Shown here piece after piece: positions 1 to 6,934 of a stretch of 21,109 nucleotides of DNA. A program made the position numbers and the translations under genes. Position 1 is the stretch's first letter, and each line of letters starts with the position of its first letter. Below the pieces are notes generated by a model. The model saw nothing but the letters and a program-made list of their open reading frames with translations, was not told the DNA's origin and ran no database searches. This stretch comes from Acidobacteriota bacterium. Lineage in GTDB: Bacteria > Acidobacteriota > Terriglobia > Terriglobales > Acidobacteriaceae. The stretch lies in assembly GCA_021793595.1 (NCBI GenBank), contig JAJYSL010000058.1:1-21109 (forward strand), written 5' to 3'.

Positions 1-964
1 CCTGCCGATTGTTCAACACCAACGCCGGATTGGGAGCCGTTAGTCCCAGGATCTCAGGATAGTCCAGCTCACGCGGCAGTCCCGGGACATAGCACATCCA
101 TGTGTGGGTGTAGCTTTTGTTCAACAAATAATCGCGCCAGGTGGTCATCATCCCCACGCAGCATGAACAGCGGATGCGCTCATCCGCACCCGCAAGCATC
201 ACCGTACGCAATCCTCCGCCGGACAACCCGCAACAGCCGATTCTGGTGGGGTCGACATCCGCGCGCGACACAAGGTAATCGATGGCCCGTTGATCGTCGA
301 AGACGAAAACCCCGGGCCATGTCATTCCTGCACTGAATAAGCTTTTTGCAATCACGTGCTCATGTTGCGCGGCAAAGTCGTTGTAGCGCTGTATTTCGTC
401 TTCAGTTTCGGCTCCCGTTTCCGAGAAGCCGTCGCGCAGTTCCAGCGGCAGGTCGGCGAGGCGCATTCGTCGGCTCCCGAATGTGAAGGCATCGGGCACC
501 ACCACCACATACCCGCGACGGGCTAATTCATTGGCCCAAGCCACGCCGCCATAGTATTGCTCCTGGTGGCGAAGCATCGCAGGATGCGAATCCTCAGAAG
601 TTCGGGCAATCTTTTTCCAGCCGAAGCACTTGTTTGCCGAGTGGTCATGCAGCGCCACCACGCCGGGTAGCCTGCCGGTAGCACCCGCAGGTTTCAGCAC
701 CACTGCTTCGGTTGGCGGCCCGTATGGTAGCTGCCACAGAAGATGCTCGACCGACAAGCCGTCGAATTGGCTGTGTCGCTGCAGGGTTGCAAGCGGGACG
801 TCTGCCGGGTCTGGTCCGAGCAGTAGATCTTTGAACCGTGTGCGCGCCAGTCGCCGCCAAGCTTCGAGATCGTCAAATTCCTGCTGCCGGAAGGACAATC
901 GTGTCGGTTCCCGCATCCTTCGCGCGGCCCATTCGCCATACGCGCCCAACATGTTTTCTGTCAT
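1..964 (-). CDS. Alpha/beta hydrolase (dienelactone hydrolase / acetyl-xylan-esterase-like), 3' end beyond window
   Basis: Reading the minus strand from an ATG at 964 gives 321 codons without a stop up to the window edge, so the C-terminus is missing. An AAGGA lies 8 bases before the ATG and supports the start. The protein has the alpha/beta hydrolase plan: a strand and oxyanion-type segment VVALHDHS near residues 102-109, a GYVVVVPDAF strand near 151-160, then DPTRIGCCGLSGGG, where Ser248 is the nucleophile of a GLSGG elbow. The catalytic Asp and His would lie in the missing part. I see no signal peptide, so a cytoplasmic esterase or hydrolase of the broad dienelactone hydrolase / Abhydrolase_7 type is likely. 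The substrate cannot be told from sequence. The fold assignment is firm, the function is not. Confidence 0.85.
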   Translation of the reverse strand, partial: MTENMLGAYGEWAARRMREPTRLSFRQQEFDDLEAWRRLARTRFKDLLLGPDPADVPLATLQRHSQFDGLSVEHLLWQLPYGPPTEAVVLKPAGATGRLPGVVALHDHSANKCFGWKKIARTSEDSHPAMLRHQEQYYGGVAWANELARRGYVVVVPDAFTFGSRRMRLADLPLELRDGFSETGAETEDEIQRYNDFAAQHEHVIAKSLFSAGMTWPGVFVFDDQRAIDYLVSRADVDPTRIGCCGLSGGGLRTVMLAGADERIRCSCCVGMMTTWRDYLLNKSYTHTWMCYVPGLPRELDYPEILGLTAPNPALVLNNRQ

Positions 965-1377
965 TGCTCTCGTCCTTGCCGGCGGCTGCCGCATTTTTTG
1001 ATCTCGAGACAGATTTATCCGTCGTTTGAAACCGTCATTCACTGCCATGATTCGCATCGGCAGGATACAACGCTCCATGGAATCGTCGCGGAATTAAGGA
1101 CATTATTTTTTCGTCCTACCGTAGCCGAAACGAGTGGGGCCAAAATCGGTAGAAAGCGGAAGTGGTCCGAATCTCCGCGCATCGTTGCCGGTCCATCGAC
1201 GGGGAAATTTGGTTGAACTGTGCGGATACGCATGTCCAGCAAAGGAGAGCGTGAAAAGGATGGTTGGATCAGTTTTCTTGATGCTGATGAAAGGAGGTAA
1301 ATCGCCCAAACATACGACGCGTTTGCACCAAAAGCTACCAACAGACACGCGAAGGATCCTGCAAGTGATTGCAAATA
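965..1377. other. Intergenic region without a convincing gene
   Basis: This stretch separates the hydrolase gene from the tRNA gene, both on the minus strand. Reading frames here are low-complexity, have no recognisable motifs and lack ribosome binding sites. The longest plus-strand frame ends inside the tRNA, where its C-terminus is simply the antisense of the tRNA. A weak 5-bp stem (AGGAC/GTCCT, near 1097-1116) with an internal T run is visible, but I would not call it a terminator. Confidence 0.5.
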
Positions 1378-1454
1378 TGGTAGGCACGAGGAGACTCGAA
1401 CTCCTGACCTCTACCGTGTCAAGGTAGCGCTCTAACCAACTGAGCTACGCGCCT
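1378..1454 (-). tRNA. tRNA-Val (anticodon GAC)
   Basis: On the minus strand the sequence folds as a standard cloverleaf. The acceptor stem AGGCGCG pairs with CGTGCCT (one G-U). The D arm is GCTC/GAGC with loop AGTTGGTTA. The anticodon stem CTACC/GGTAG encloses loop TTGACAC, giving anticodon GAC (valine, GUC/GUU codons). The T arm is AGGAG-TTCGAGT-CTCCT. The discriminator is A at 1381, and CCA is encoded at 1380-1378. The first pair is A-U rather than the usual G-C. Confidence 0.96.
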
Positions 1455-1469
1455 ACAAGCGCTCCATCG

Positions 1470-1498
1470 ATTCTAATGCCAGCGAAGGGTGCGGGCAA
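1470..1498 (-). promoter_or_regulatory. Sigma-70-type promoter of the tRNA-Val gene
   Basis: On the minus strand a -35 element TTGCCC (1498-1493) is followed after exactly 17 bases by a -10 element TAGAAT (1475-1470). The -10 ends 15 bases before the first tRNA base, which places transcription start just upstream of the mature 5' end, as expected for a tRNA gene. It lies in the divergent gap shared with the pgsA-like gene. Confidence 0.65.
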
Positions 1499-1578
1499 CC
1501 TGGGTCTGTGATTTCACCCCGTTGCGTTAGGATGAATCAGGGTCCCTCGCCATTCTTGCGCTGCGCCAATTACGTGCA

Positions 1579-2136
1579 TTGCCGAATCAGCTGACGTTGC
1601 TTCGGCTCTCCATTGTGCCCTTCCTGGTCCTCGCGATTTTGGATGGCCACTATCATCGTGCATTTATTTTGATGGTGGTTGCCGGCGTCAGTGACGGATT
1701 GGATGGCGCACTGGCTCGCCTGTTCCGCCAGCGAACGGAACTCGGTTCGTATCTGGATCCTATCGCGGACAAGCTTTTGTTGAGCACACTGTTCATGGTG
1801 TTGACGCATGTCGGCCTGGTCTCCATGCGGATCACAGTCATGGTATTCAGCCGCGACCTGGGCATCATTGTGATTTCGGCGCTGCTGTATGCGACGACCG
1901 GGACGCGCGATTTTCATCCCAGTTGGTTGGGCAAGGCAAATACAGTCGCGCAGATTCTGGCGGTTTGCTCCGTCGTGCTGGCGCAGACCCATCCGCAGTA
2001 TTGGGTGCTCTGGACACGTCACGTATCCCTGCATGCTACCTTGTGGCTGACCGTATTTTCAGGATTTCACTATCTGTGGCGCAGCGGCCGCCGGCTGGGT
2101 TCACCGGTGGAAACCGAAGCTGGCGTGCGAGGCTAG
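1579..2136 (+). CDS. pgsA: CDP-alcohol phosphatidyltransferase family protein (PgsA-like)
   Basis: A 185-residue integral membrane enzyme that transfers a phosphatidyl group from a CDP-linked lipid to an alcohol. Its N-terminus (PNQLTLLRLSIVP) resembles phosphatidylglycerophosphate synthase. The CDP-alcohol phosphotransferase signature is complete: D39-G-x-D42-G-x2-A46-R47, then G56-x3-D60-x3-D64, whose aspartates bind metal and the CDP-linked substrate. Several hydrophobic membrane segments follow. The first product of bacterial phosphatidylglycerol synthesis is the best guess, but a cardiolipin-synthase-like relative with another acceptor alcohol is possible. The start is uncertain: I take TTG at 1579 because it fits family N-termini, but no clear ribosome binding site precedes it and the frame stays open to about 1531. 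It is convergent with the small minus-strand gene at 2235-2396. Confidence 0.88.
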   Translation: MPNQLTLLRLSIVPFLVLAILDGHYHRAFILMVVAGVSDGLDGALARLFRQRTELGSYLDPIADKLLLSTLFMVLTHVGLVSMRITVMVFSRDLGIIVISALLYATTGTRDFHPSWLGKANTVAQILAVCSVVLAQTHPQYWVLWTRHVSLHATLWLTVFSGFHYLWRSGRRLGSPVETEAGVRG

Positions 2137-2234
2137 CAGCAAATTTCTCTAAGCTTGTCGGAGTCGAGTCGCAATGCCAGACACGCGTGCGTACGACGCT
2201 GCGGTCGCCGGCCATGGAGCGTGGATCGATCCGA

Positions 2235-2396
2235 CTATTCGTCCGACTGCTCGGCGCTCTTCAGGCTCTTCTCTTCTATATCCATGTCGGTGAATTCGTG
2301 CGAGTCGAAGACTTCGCCGCATTCCAGACATTCTACAAATTCGGCATCTTCTTCGCGGGTTAGTACGCGAACGCGTGGGTGTTTGCAGGCTTCCAT
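2235..2396 (-). CDS. Small zinc-ribbon-like protein of 53 residues
   Basis: An ATG at 2396 opens a 53-codon frame ending in TAG at 2237-2235. The protein starts MEACKHPRVRVL and contains FVECLECGEVF. Cys4, His6, Cys23 and Cys26 would make one C-x-H plus CxxC zinc site. The acidic tail has many Glu and Asp and no hydrophobic segment, so it is probably cytoplasmic. The balanced, structured composition and CxxC knuckle suggest a real gene. The ribosome binding site is poor, which lowers confidence. A perfect TTGACA (-35-like) lies on this strand at 2466-2461, but I could not find a convincing -10 at the right distance. Function unknown; a metal-binding or nucleic-acid-binding adaptor is possible. 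Confidence 0.6.
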   Translation of the reverse strand: MEACKHPRVRVLTREEDAEFVECLECGEVFDSHEFTDMDIEEKSLKSAEQSDE

Positions 2397-2520
2397 AGCT
2401 ATCTGTTTAGATGCGGGGAGTGACCCCGATTGCGCCAGTGTCCCGTATGTCGATGCTGTTTGTCAAAAGAAAATTTACTATTTTGCGCGAATTCACCAGC
2501 CCTTGAACATCATGGAATAA

Positions 2521-2545
2521 GAGGCGTCATCCGCGGAGACGCCTC
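2521..2545. repeat. Perfect 8-bp inverted repeat (hairpin)
   Basis: GAGGCGTC (2521-2528) is followed after a 9-base loop by GACGCCTC (2538-2545). It lies in the gap between the small zinc-ribbon gene (minus) and the DinB-like gene (plus). On the minus strand it is followed only by a broken T run (TTATT), so it is a weak terminator at best. It could also be a leader structure or a protein-binding site. Confidence 0.5.
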
Positions 2546-2615
2546 CATCGGCCTGCACGCCGTTCGATGAACTGTTGTTTCAAGTCTTCGTTCGACCAAT
2601 TTTGAGGTTTGACGT

Positions 2616-3164
2616 TTGGCGGTTTTGCATTCTTCTGTTGAAATATCAGATATCGTGGCTCTTCCGGGCGAACCCTCGCGCTCTATCCAGGTGCAGGCTG
2701 AAGTTGTGCTCCGCCAGCAGTTAGTTGCCTCTTTCCATGATGAGCGCGTGCATGCCGCGTTCGAGAAGATTTTCGCTGGTATTCCCGCCAACCTGCGCAA
2801 CGCGAAGCCAGAAGGACAGACGTTCACACTCTGGCGATTACTGGTGCATATCCGCTTGGGCGTTGTTGATTTTCTGGATGCCTGCCGGGTTCCGAGATAC
2901 GTTGAACCGCCAGTGCCGGAAGGATTTTGGCCGGGTGAAAATTCAGCTGCCGACGACGCCGCATGGAAAGGAGATATGGCGGGATATCACGCTGCCATGC
3001 GCGAATTTGAAGCGCTGCTTCTCGACCCTTCGACGGACTTGTTTTCGCCGGTTCCGGGCAGCGACGGCCGTACGATTTTGCGGCAGGCCTTAGGCTGCCT
3101 GGATCACAACGCCTATCACCTGGGGCAGGCTTTGCTGGTGCGCAGACTGTTATGCCTTTGGTAG
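2616..3164 (+). CDS. DinB-like four-helix-bundle protein (putative metal-dependent hydrolase/transferase fold)
   Basis: The protein (182 residues from TTG 2616) matches the DinB/YfiT-like superfamily. It has an early helix with RQQLVASFHDERVH, a central helix LWRLLVHIRLGVVDFLDA, and a C-terminal helix with DHNAYHLGQALLVRRLL. The His of LLVHI and the His residues of DHNAYH are the usual metal-ligand positions. Members include DNA-damage-induced proteins of unknown activity and thiol-dependent transferases; nothing here picks one. The family's usual length is 150-180. The start is doubtful: the first 30 residues do not look conserved, and GTG codons at 2655 and further in are alternatives without a clear ribosome binding site. 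It stands alone, upstream of the ISC operon promoter. Confidence 0.78.
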   Translation: MAVLHSSVEISDIVALPGEPSRSIQVQAEVVLRQQLVASFHDERVHAAFEKIFAGIPANLRNAKPEGQTFTLWRLLVHIRLGVVDFLDACRVPRYVEPPVPEGFWPGENSAADDAAWKGDMAGYHAAMREFEALLLDPSTDLFSPVPGSDGRTILRQALGCLDHNAYHLGQALLVRRLLCLW

Positions 3165-3227
3165 GACTGACCGGACGCTATGCGGAAAGAACGATGGTGC
3201 GGCGCGCGGCCCATTTGGAGCTTAGAC

Positions 3228-3257
3228 TTGCAACTCGGACTGAATGAGTCCTATAAT
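3228..3257 (+). promoter_or_regulatory. Promoter of the isc operon
   Basis: A -35-like TTGCAA (3228-3233) is followed after 18 bases by a perfect -10 TATAAT (3252-3257), about 73 bases before the chosen iscR start. The spacer contains the GGACT-5-AGTCC palindrome listed separately. All downstream genes through iscX are on the same strand with short gaps, so this probably drives the whole operon. Confidence 0.7.
3237..3251 (+). promoter_or_regulatory. Candidate IscR/Rrf2 operator (GGACT-GAATG-AGTCC)
   Basis: A perfect 5-bp dyad with a 5-base centre sits in the promoter spacer, touching the -10 element. Its core GACT-5-AGTC has the same half-sites and spacing as the type 1 IscR box in front of Escherichia coli iscR. 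The gene directly downstream encodes an Rrf2/IscR-type regulator with three cluster-binding cysteines. A protein bound here would block RNA polymerase, so autorepression is inferred. Confidence 0.62.
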
Positions 3258-3330
3258 GGATTTGCCAGGGAAATGTCCGCGGAGTCGGTGACTTTATGAT
3301 GTCCGTTGGCGGACGGTGGGTGCAAATTCT

Positions 3331-3816
3331 ATGCTGCGTCTCACTAAAAAATCGGATTATGCGCTGATGGCGCTGAAGCATCTTGCCGAGCATCCCGGCA
3401 ATCCGACGCAGAGCGCCAAAGATATGGCGGAGGCGTACCACATTCCTCCTCCGCTACTGGCCAAAATTTTGCAGGCGTTAGCACGTTCTGGCCTGGTGGT
3501 TTCGCATGCCGGACTTCATGGCGGCTATTCGCTGGCTCGTCCGGCGAGCGAAATTACCGCGTTTGAGGTGATTCGGTCCATCGAAGGACCGCTCTTCATT
3601 GCGTCCTGCACAACCAGCCATGGCGACTGCGATTTGTTGAGTTCCTGCATTGTGAAGGAGCCGCTGCGGAAGCTGAACGACACGATCCGAGATTTGTTGG
3701 TCGAGATGCGCATCTCCGACCTTTGCGATGAATCTAAATTGGGGACTTCAGGATATGCGCGCAGTGTGCAAGCCGGTCCATTGGTAACGCTGGGTCGCAC
3801 GATGTCGCGCGTGTAG
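3331..3816 (+). CDS. iscR: Rrf2-family iron-sulfur transcriptional regulator IscR
   Basis: A 161-residue winged-helix repressor of the Rrf2 family. The N-terminus [15 protein letters not shown] and the wing-like [11 protein letters not shown] (residues 61-71) are family hallmarks. The cluster-binding loop has Cys93, Cys100 and Cys106, corresponding to the three cysteines that hold a [2Fe-2S] cluster in IscR; spacing is C-x6-C-x5-C rather than the E. coli C-x5-C-x5-C. I chose ATG 3331 because family members start there; a GTG at 3316 would add five residues. First gene of the isc operon, 44 bases before iscS. It probably senses cluster supply and represses its own promoter through the palindrome at 3237-3251. 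The C-terminal 25 residues look unconserved and include another Cys132. Confidence 0.92.
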   Translation: MLRLTKKSDYALMALKHLAEHPGNPTQSAKDMAEAYHIPPPLLAKILQALARSGLVVSHAGLHGGYSLARPASEITAFEVIRSIEGPLFIASCTTSHGDCDLLSSCIVKEPLRKLNDTIRDLLVEMRISDLCDESKLGTSGYARSVQAGPLVTLGRTMSRV

Positions 3817-3860
3817 CAGGAGAAGTTTTTACAGAGTTTTTGTTTTACAGGGGAGCCTTA

Positions 3861-5114
3861 ATGAGTACAGTTCTAAGCGAACCGAAATTGCCCGCCGGAG
3901 TCAAGTTGCCCATCTACATGGATAACCACGCCACCACGCCGCTCGATCCGCGCGTGTTGGAGGCGATGCTTCCTTACTTCACAGACAAATTTGGAAACGC
4001 GGCGAGCCGCAACCACTCCTTCGGATGGGAAGCGGAGAAGGCGGTTGACCTGGCTCGCGAACAGATCGCCAAGCTGATTGGAGCTACGGCGAAGGAAATT
4101 ATTTTTACCTCCGGCGCGACGGAGAGCGACAATCTGGCGATCAAAGGGATCGGTGAGATGTACCGCGAGCGCGGCAATCACATCATTACCCAGGTGACGG
4201 AACATAAAGCGGTGCTGGATACCTGCAAGCGGATGGAGAAGCAGGGCTACCGCGTCACCTATCTGCCGGTAAACGCCGATGGTCTGATTGAGATGGACGA
4301 TCTAAAGCGTGCGATTGACGATAAGACGATTCTTGTCACGATCATGTTTGCGAACAATGAAATTGGAGTCATCCAGCCGATTACGGAGATTGGCAAGCTG
4401 TGTCATGAGAAGGGCATCTTGTTCCATACCGATGCGGTGCAGGCCGTGGGAAAAATTCCCGTCGACGTGAACGCCATGAACATCGACGTTCTTTCGCTGT
4501 CGGGTCACAAGATTTACGGACCGAAGGGCGTTGGCGCACTGTATGTTCGTCGTCGCAATCCACGCGTCCAGATTGCCGCACAGATGGACGGAGGCGGTCA
4601 CGAACGCGGTATGCGTTCGGGTACCTTGAACGTTCCGGGAATCGTTGGACTGGGCGTAGCGTGCGAGATTTCCCGCCTGGAGATGGATGAAGAAGCGGCG
4701 AAATTAAGTGCAATGCGCGATCGACTGAAAGAAAAGCTCGAATCCAATTTGGACTTTATTCATGTCAACGGCTCGATGGAACATCATCTTCCGGGAAGTC
4801 TGAACATGAGCTTTATCCATGTCGAGGGCGAATCGCTGCTGATGGGAATCAACGACATCGCTGTTTCGAGTGGCTCCGCCTGTACGTCAGCGACGCTGGA
4901 GCCATCCTATGTCCTGAAGGCGCTCGGACTGGGAGATGATGTGGCGCATAGCTCCATTCGCTTTGGGCTAGGACGATTCAATACCCAGGCTGAAGTGGAT
5001 TATGTTGCGGATAAGGTGATTGACGTGGTGCAGAAATTGCGTGAACTTTCGCCCCTGTACGAGATGGCGAAAGAGGGCATCGATCTAACGAAGGTTCAGT
5101 GGCAGGCACACTAA
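3861..5114 (+). CDS. iscS: Cysteine desulfurase IscS
   Basis: A 417-residue PLP enzyme that converts L-cysteine to alanine and passes persulfide sulfur to IscU and other acceptors. Fold-type I features are all visible: [12 protein letters not shown] at 19-30, [10 protein letters not shown] at 82-91, His115 over the cofactor, the PLP lysine in SGHK (Lys217), and the mobile-loop catalytic Cys341 in [17 protein letters not shown], characteristic of group I IscS rather than SufS. The C-terminus (DLTKVQW) also resembles E. coli IscS, where the tail contacts IscU. The start is ATG 3861, with AGGGGAG 5 bases upstream; an upstream TTG at 3840 would include the ribosome binding site and is rejected. 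About 12 extra N-terminal residues compared with E. coli. Confidence 0.97.
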   Translation: MSTVLSEPKLPAGVKLPIYMDNHATTPLDPRVLEAMLPYFTDKFGNAASRNHSFGWEAEKAVDLAREQIAKLIGATAKEIIFTSGATESDNLAIKGIGEMYRERGNHIITQVTEHKAVLDTCKRMEKQGYRVTYLPVNADGLIEMDDLKRAIDDKTILVTIMFANNEIGVIQPITEIGKLCHEKGILFHTDAVQAVGKIPVDVNAMNIDVLSLSGHKIYGPKGVGALYVRRRNPRVQIAAQMDGGGHERGMRSGTLNVPGIVGLGVACEISRLEMDEEAAKLSAMRDRLKEKLESNLDFIHVNGSMEHHLPGSLNMSFIHVEGESLLMGINDIAVSSGSACTSATLEPSYVLKALGLGDDVAHSSIRFGLGRFNTQAEVDYVADKVIDVVQKLRELSPLYEMAKEGIDLTKVQWQAH

Positions 5115-5156
5115 CCGCGGCGCACGATTTTTCAGTTCACAGTATTTGGAGGAAGT

Positions 5157-5585
5157 ATGGCATACAGCGACAAGGTAATTGAGCACTACAACAATCCACG
5201 CAACGTCGGTCAGATGGACAAGAACAGCACCGAGGTTGGCACCGGACTGGTCGGCGCTCCAGAGTGCGGCGACGTGATGCGGCTCCAGATAAAAGTGAAT
5301 CCGGAAACGCGCGTGATCGAAGACGCCAAATTCAAGACCTTTGGTTGTGGTTCGGCGATCGCGTCCTCGTCCCTGGCAACCGAATGGGTGAAGGGTAAGA
5401 CTGTGGATGAAGCGCTCGAGATCAAGAACACGGACATCGTGAAAGAGCTGGCGTTGCCGCCGGTGAAGATTCACTGTTCGGTGTTGGCGGAAGATGCGAT
5501 TCGCGCCGCCATCGGCGACTGGAAAAAGAAGAATGTCGTTGAGGGGCAGGCAGCGTCCACTCCCGTCGCGATTGCAGCCAACTAA
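5157..5585 (+). CDS. iscU: Iron-sulfur cluster assembly scaffold IscU
   Basis: A 142-residue scaffold on which [2Fe-2S] clusters form from IscS sulfur and iron. The ligand set is intact: Cys37 and Asp39 in PECGD, Cys64 in FGCGSA, His106 and Cys107 in KIHCS. The HscA recognition motif LPPVK is present at 100-104, immediately before the last ligands, so the chaperone pair encoded downstream has its docking site. A GGAGG ribosome binding site precedes ATG 5157. The C-terminal 15 or so residues (after WKKKN) are an unconserved tail making it slightly longer than the E. coli protein. It lies 42 bases after iscS and 67 bases before iscA. Confidence 0.97.
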   Translation: MAYSDKVIEHYNNPRNVGQMDKNSTEVGTGLVGAPECGDVMRLQIKVNPETRVIEDAKFKTFGCGSAIASSSLATEWVKGKTVDEALEIKNTDIVKELALPPVKIHCSVLAEDAIRAAIGDWKKKNVVEGQAASTPVAIAAN

Positions 5586-5652
5586 GTTGCGGCGTGCTCG
5601 GGAGTGGGATTTACCCGTTGCTGCGGTGTAGGCCAGGACGAGGGAGATGAGC

Positions 5653-6093
5653 ATGTTGGAACCAGTTACGATCAGCTACGTAGGTCAGACACCTGGCCCA
5701 TCGGAGGGTTCTTCCAGTCGGCGCGAGGGAGAATTGTCCACAGCCCCTCACCCCCCGCAAAAGGGAATCCACGTCACCGATCGTGCGCTGAAGCGAATTC
5801 GGGTGGCGATGGCGAAGGAAAATATCGCTCCCGATCAAGGCGGCTTGCGGTTGGGCGTGCAGGGTGGGGGATGTTCTGGACTCAGTTATAGCATTCGCTT
5901 CGACACCCAACCCCGTGAGCGCGATCGCGTGTACGACTACGATGGTGTTCGCGTTTTCGTCGATCCAAAATCGTTTATTTACCTGAACGGCATGACCCTG
6001 GACTACGAAGAAACGTTGATGCGCCAAGGCTTCAACTTCATCAATCCGAACTCTACCAAATCGTGCGGTTGCGGATCTTCCTTCTCTGGCTAA
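5653..6093 (+). CDS. iscA: A-type iron-sulfur carrier protein IscA, with N-terminal extension
   Basis: The A-type carrier domain covers residues 38-146 and accepts and delivers Fe-S clusters or iron. The three signature cysteines are Cys74 (GGGCSGLSY) and Cys138/Cys140 (SCGCGSSF). About 37 residues precede the usual family start (IHVTDRALKRI). This stretch is rich in Pro, Gly, Ser and charged residues and is probably disordered. I chose ATG 5653 because AGGGAG (5641-5646) lies 6 bases before it; ATG 5647 abuts the same element. The carrier could equally be named ErpA-like, but its place between iscU and hscB supports IscA. Confidence 0.92.
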   Translation: MLEPVTISYVGQTPGPSEGSSSRREGELSTAPHPPQKGIHVTDRALKRIRVAMAKENIAPDQGGLRLGVQGGGCSGLSYSIRFDTQPRERDRVYDYDGVRVFVDPKSFIYLNGMTLDYEETLMRQGFNFINPNSTKSCGCGSSFSG

Positions 6094-6178
6094 TTCAGAG
6101 TTGCGTGTTGAAAGCCGACGTCGCGGCGCGGGAATGGCGGGCGAGGGGTCGGATCTTCAATTAGCCAAGAGTGAGTGC

Positions 6179-6904
6179 ATGACAATCGTAGCGGAACCCT
6201 CGAAGAGATTAGCTTGTTGGTCGTGCGGCGGCGACAACCACGCAGACACGCAGTTTTGCGCCAAGTGTGGCAAGCTGCAGCCCTACACGCCGAGCGATTA
6301 TTTTGCATTCTTCGGTCTGCCGCGCCGGTTTCAGTTGGACACCGCTGCGCTGGAAAAGCAGTTCTATCGACTCAGCCGGAAGTTTCATCCAGATCTGTAT
6401 GCGCGTGCCAGCGCGGATGAGCAACGCTGGAGTCTAGGGAAAAGTTCTGTGTTGAACGATGCCTGGCGCACCCTTCGTGATCCGCTGGGACGGACGGAAT
6501 ACATGCTGGGCCTGGCGGGAATTCGACTGGAAGGGCAATCCCGCGACGCATCAGACAGGGCGGCTGAAAGTGGGACGGCCAAGCAGCAAGTGGTTCCACC
6601 GGACCTGCTGGAAGAAGTTTTTGAATTGAACATGCAGTTGGAAGAGATGCGCATGGCCAAGGCCAGCGGAGCGGATGATCCGGAAACGCGCGGAAACCTG
6701 GAAGCCGCAAAACAGAATTTTGATGCACAGATGAAAGCGTCAGAGCGAGACCTGCAGCGCTTGTGGAGCGAGTGGGATGCGGCCGCGGAAACTGGCGATG
6801 AAAAGACGCAACAAGCTACGCAACAAAGGATGGTGGACTTACTGAATCGGCGCAGCTACATTCGCAACCTGTTGCGCGACGTGGAAGAGGCGCTGATAAG
6901 TTGA
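6179..6904 (+). CDS. hscB: Fe-S co-chaperone HscB with N-terminal zinc ribbon
   Basis: A J-domain co-chaperone (241 residues) that brings IscU to HscA and stimulates its ATPase. Residues 12-34 form a four-cysteine zinc ribbon (Cys13, Cys16, Cys27, Cys30). The J domain follows (YFAFFGLPRRFQLD near 41-54, HPD at 70-72, SVLNDAWRTLRDPLGRTEYML near 90-110), then the acidic helical C-terminal HscB domain that binds the scaffold, with EEVFELNMQLEEMR and the closing RRSYIRNLLRDVEE. E. coli HscB (171 residues) lacks the ribbon; human HSC20 has a comparable cysteine-rich N-terminus. ATG 6179 has a GAGTGAG-like site just upstream; earlier in-frame starts (6101, 6134) would add arginine-rich sequence unlike the family. 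It lies 30 bases before hscA. Confidence 0.92.
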   Translation: MTIVAEPSKRLACWSCGGDNHADTQFCAKCGKLQPYTPSDYFAFFGLPRRFQLDTAALEKQFYRLSRKFHPDLYARASADEQRWSLGKSSVLNDAWRTLRDPLGRTEYMLGLAGIRLEGQSRDASDRAAESGTAKQQVVPPDLLEEVFELNMQLEEMRMAKASGADDPETRGNLEAAKQNFDAQMKASERDLQRLWSEWDAAAETGDEKTQQATQQRMVDLLNRRSYIRNLLRDVEEALIS

Positions 6905-6934
6905 TCGCATCTCTGGAAATGGAATGTATAAAGC

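Noticed and set aside
1134..1427. 97-codon plus-strand frame ending in GTRRLELLTSTVSR
   Set aside because: Its C-terminal part is the antisense reading of the tRNA-Val gene, a common source of false gene calls. The rest has no family features.
3840..3860. Upstream TTG start for iscS
   Set aside because: It would place the AGGGGAG ribosome binding site inside the coding region. ATG 3861 has ideal spacing and a normal N-terminus.
6101..6178. Earlier starts for hscB at 6101 or 6134
   Set aside because: The added residues are arginine- and glycine-rich and unlike HscB. ATG 6179 lies just before the zinc ribbon and has a better upstream site.
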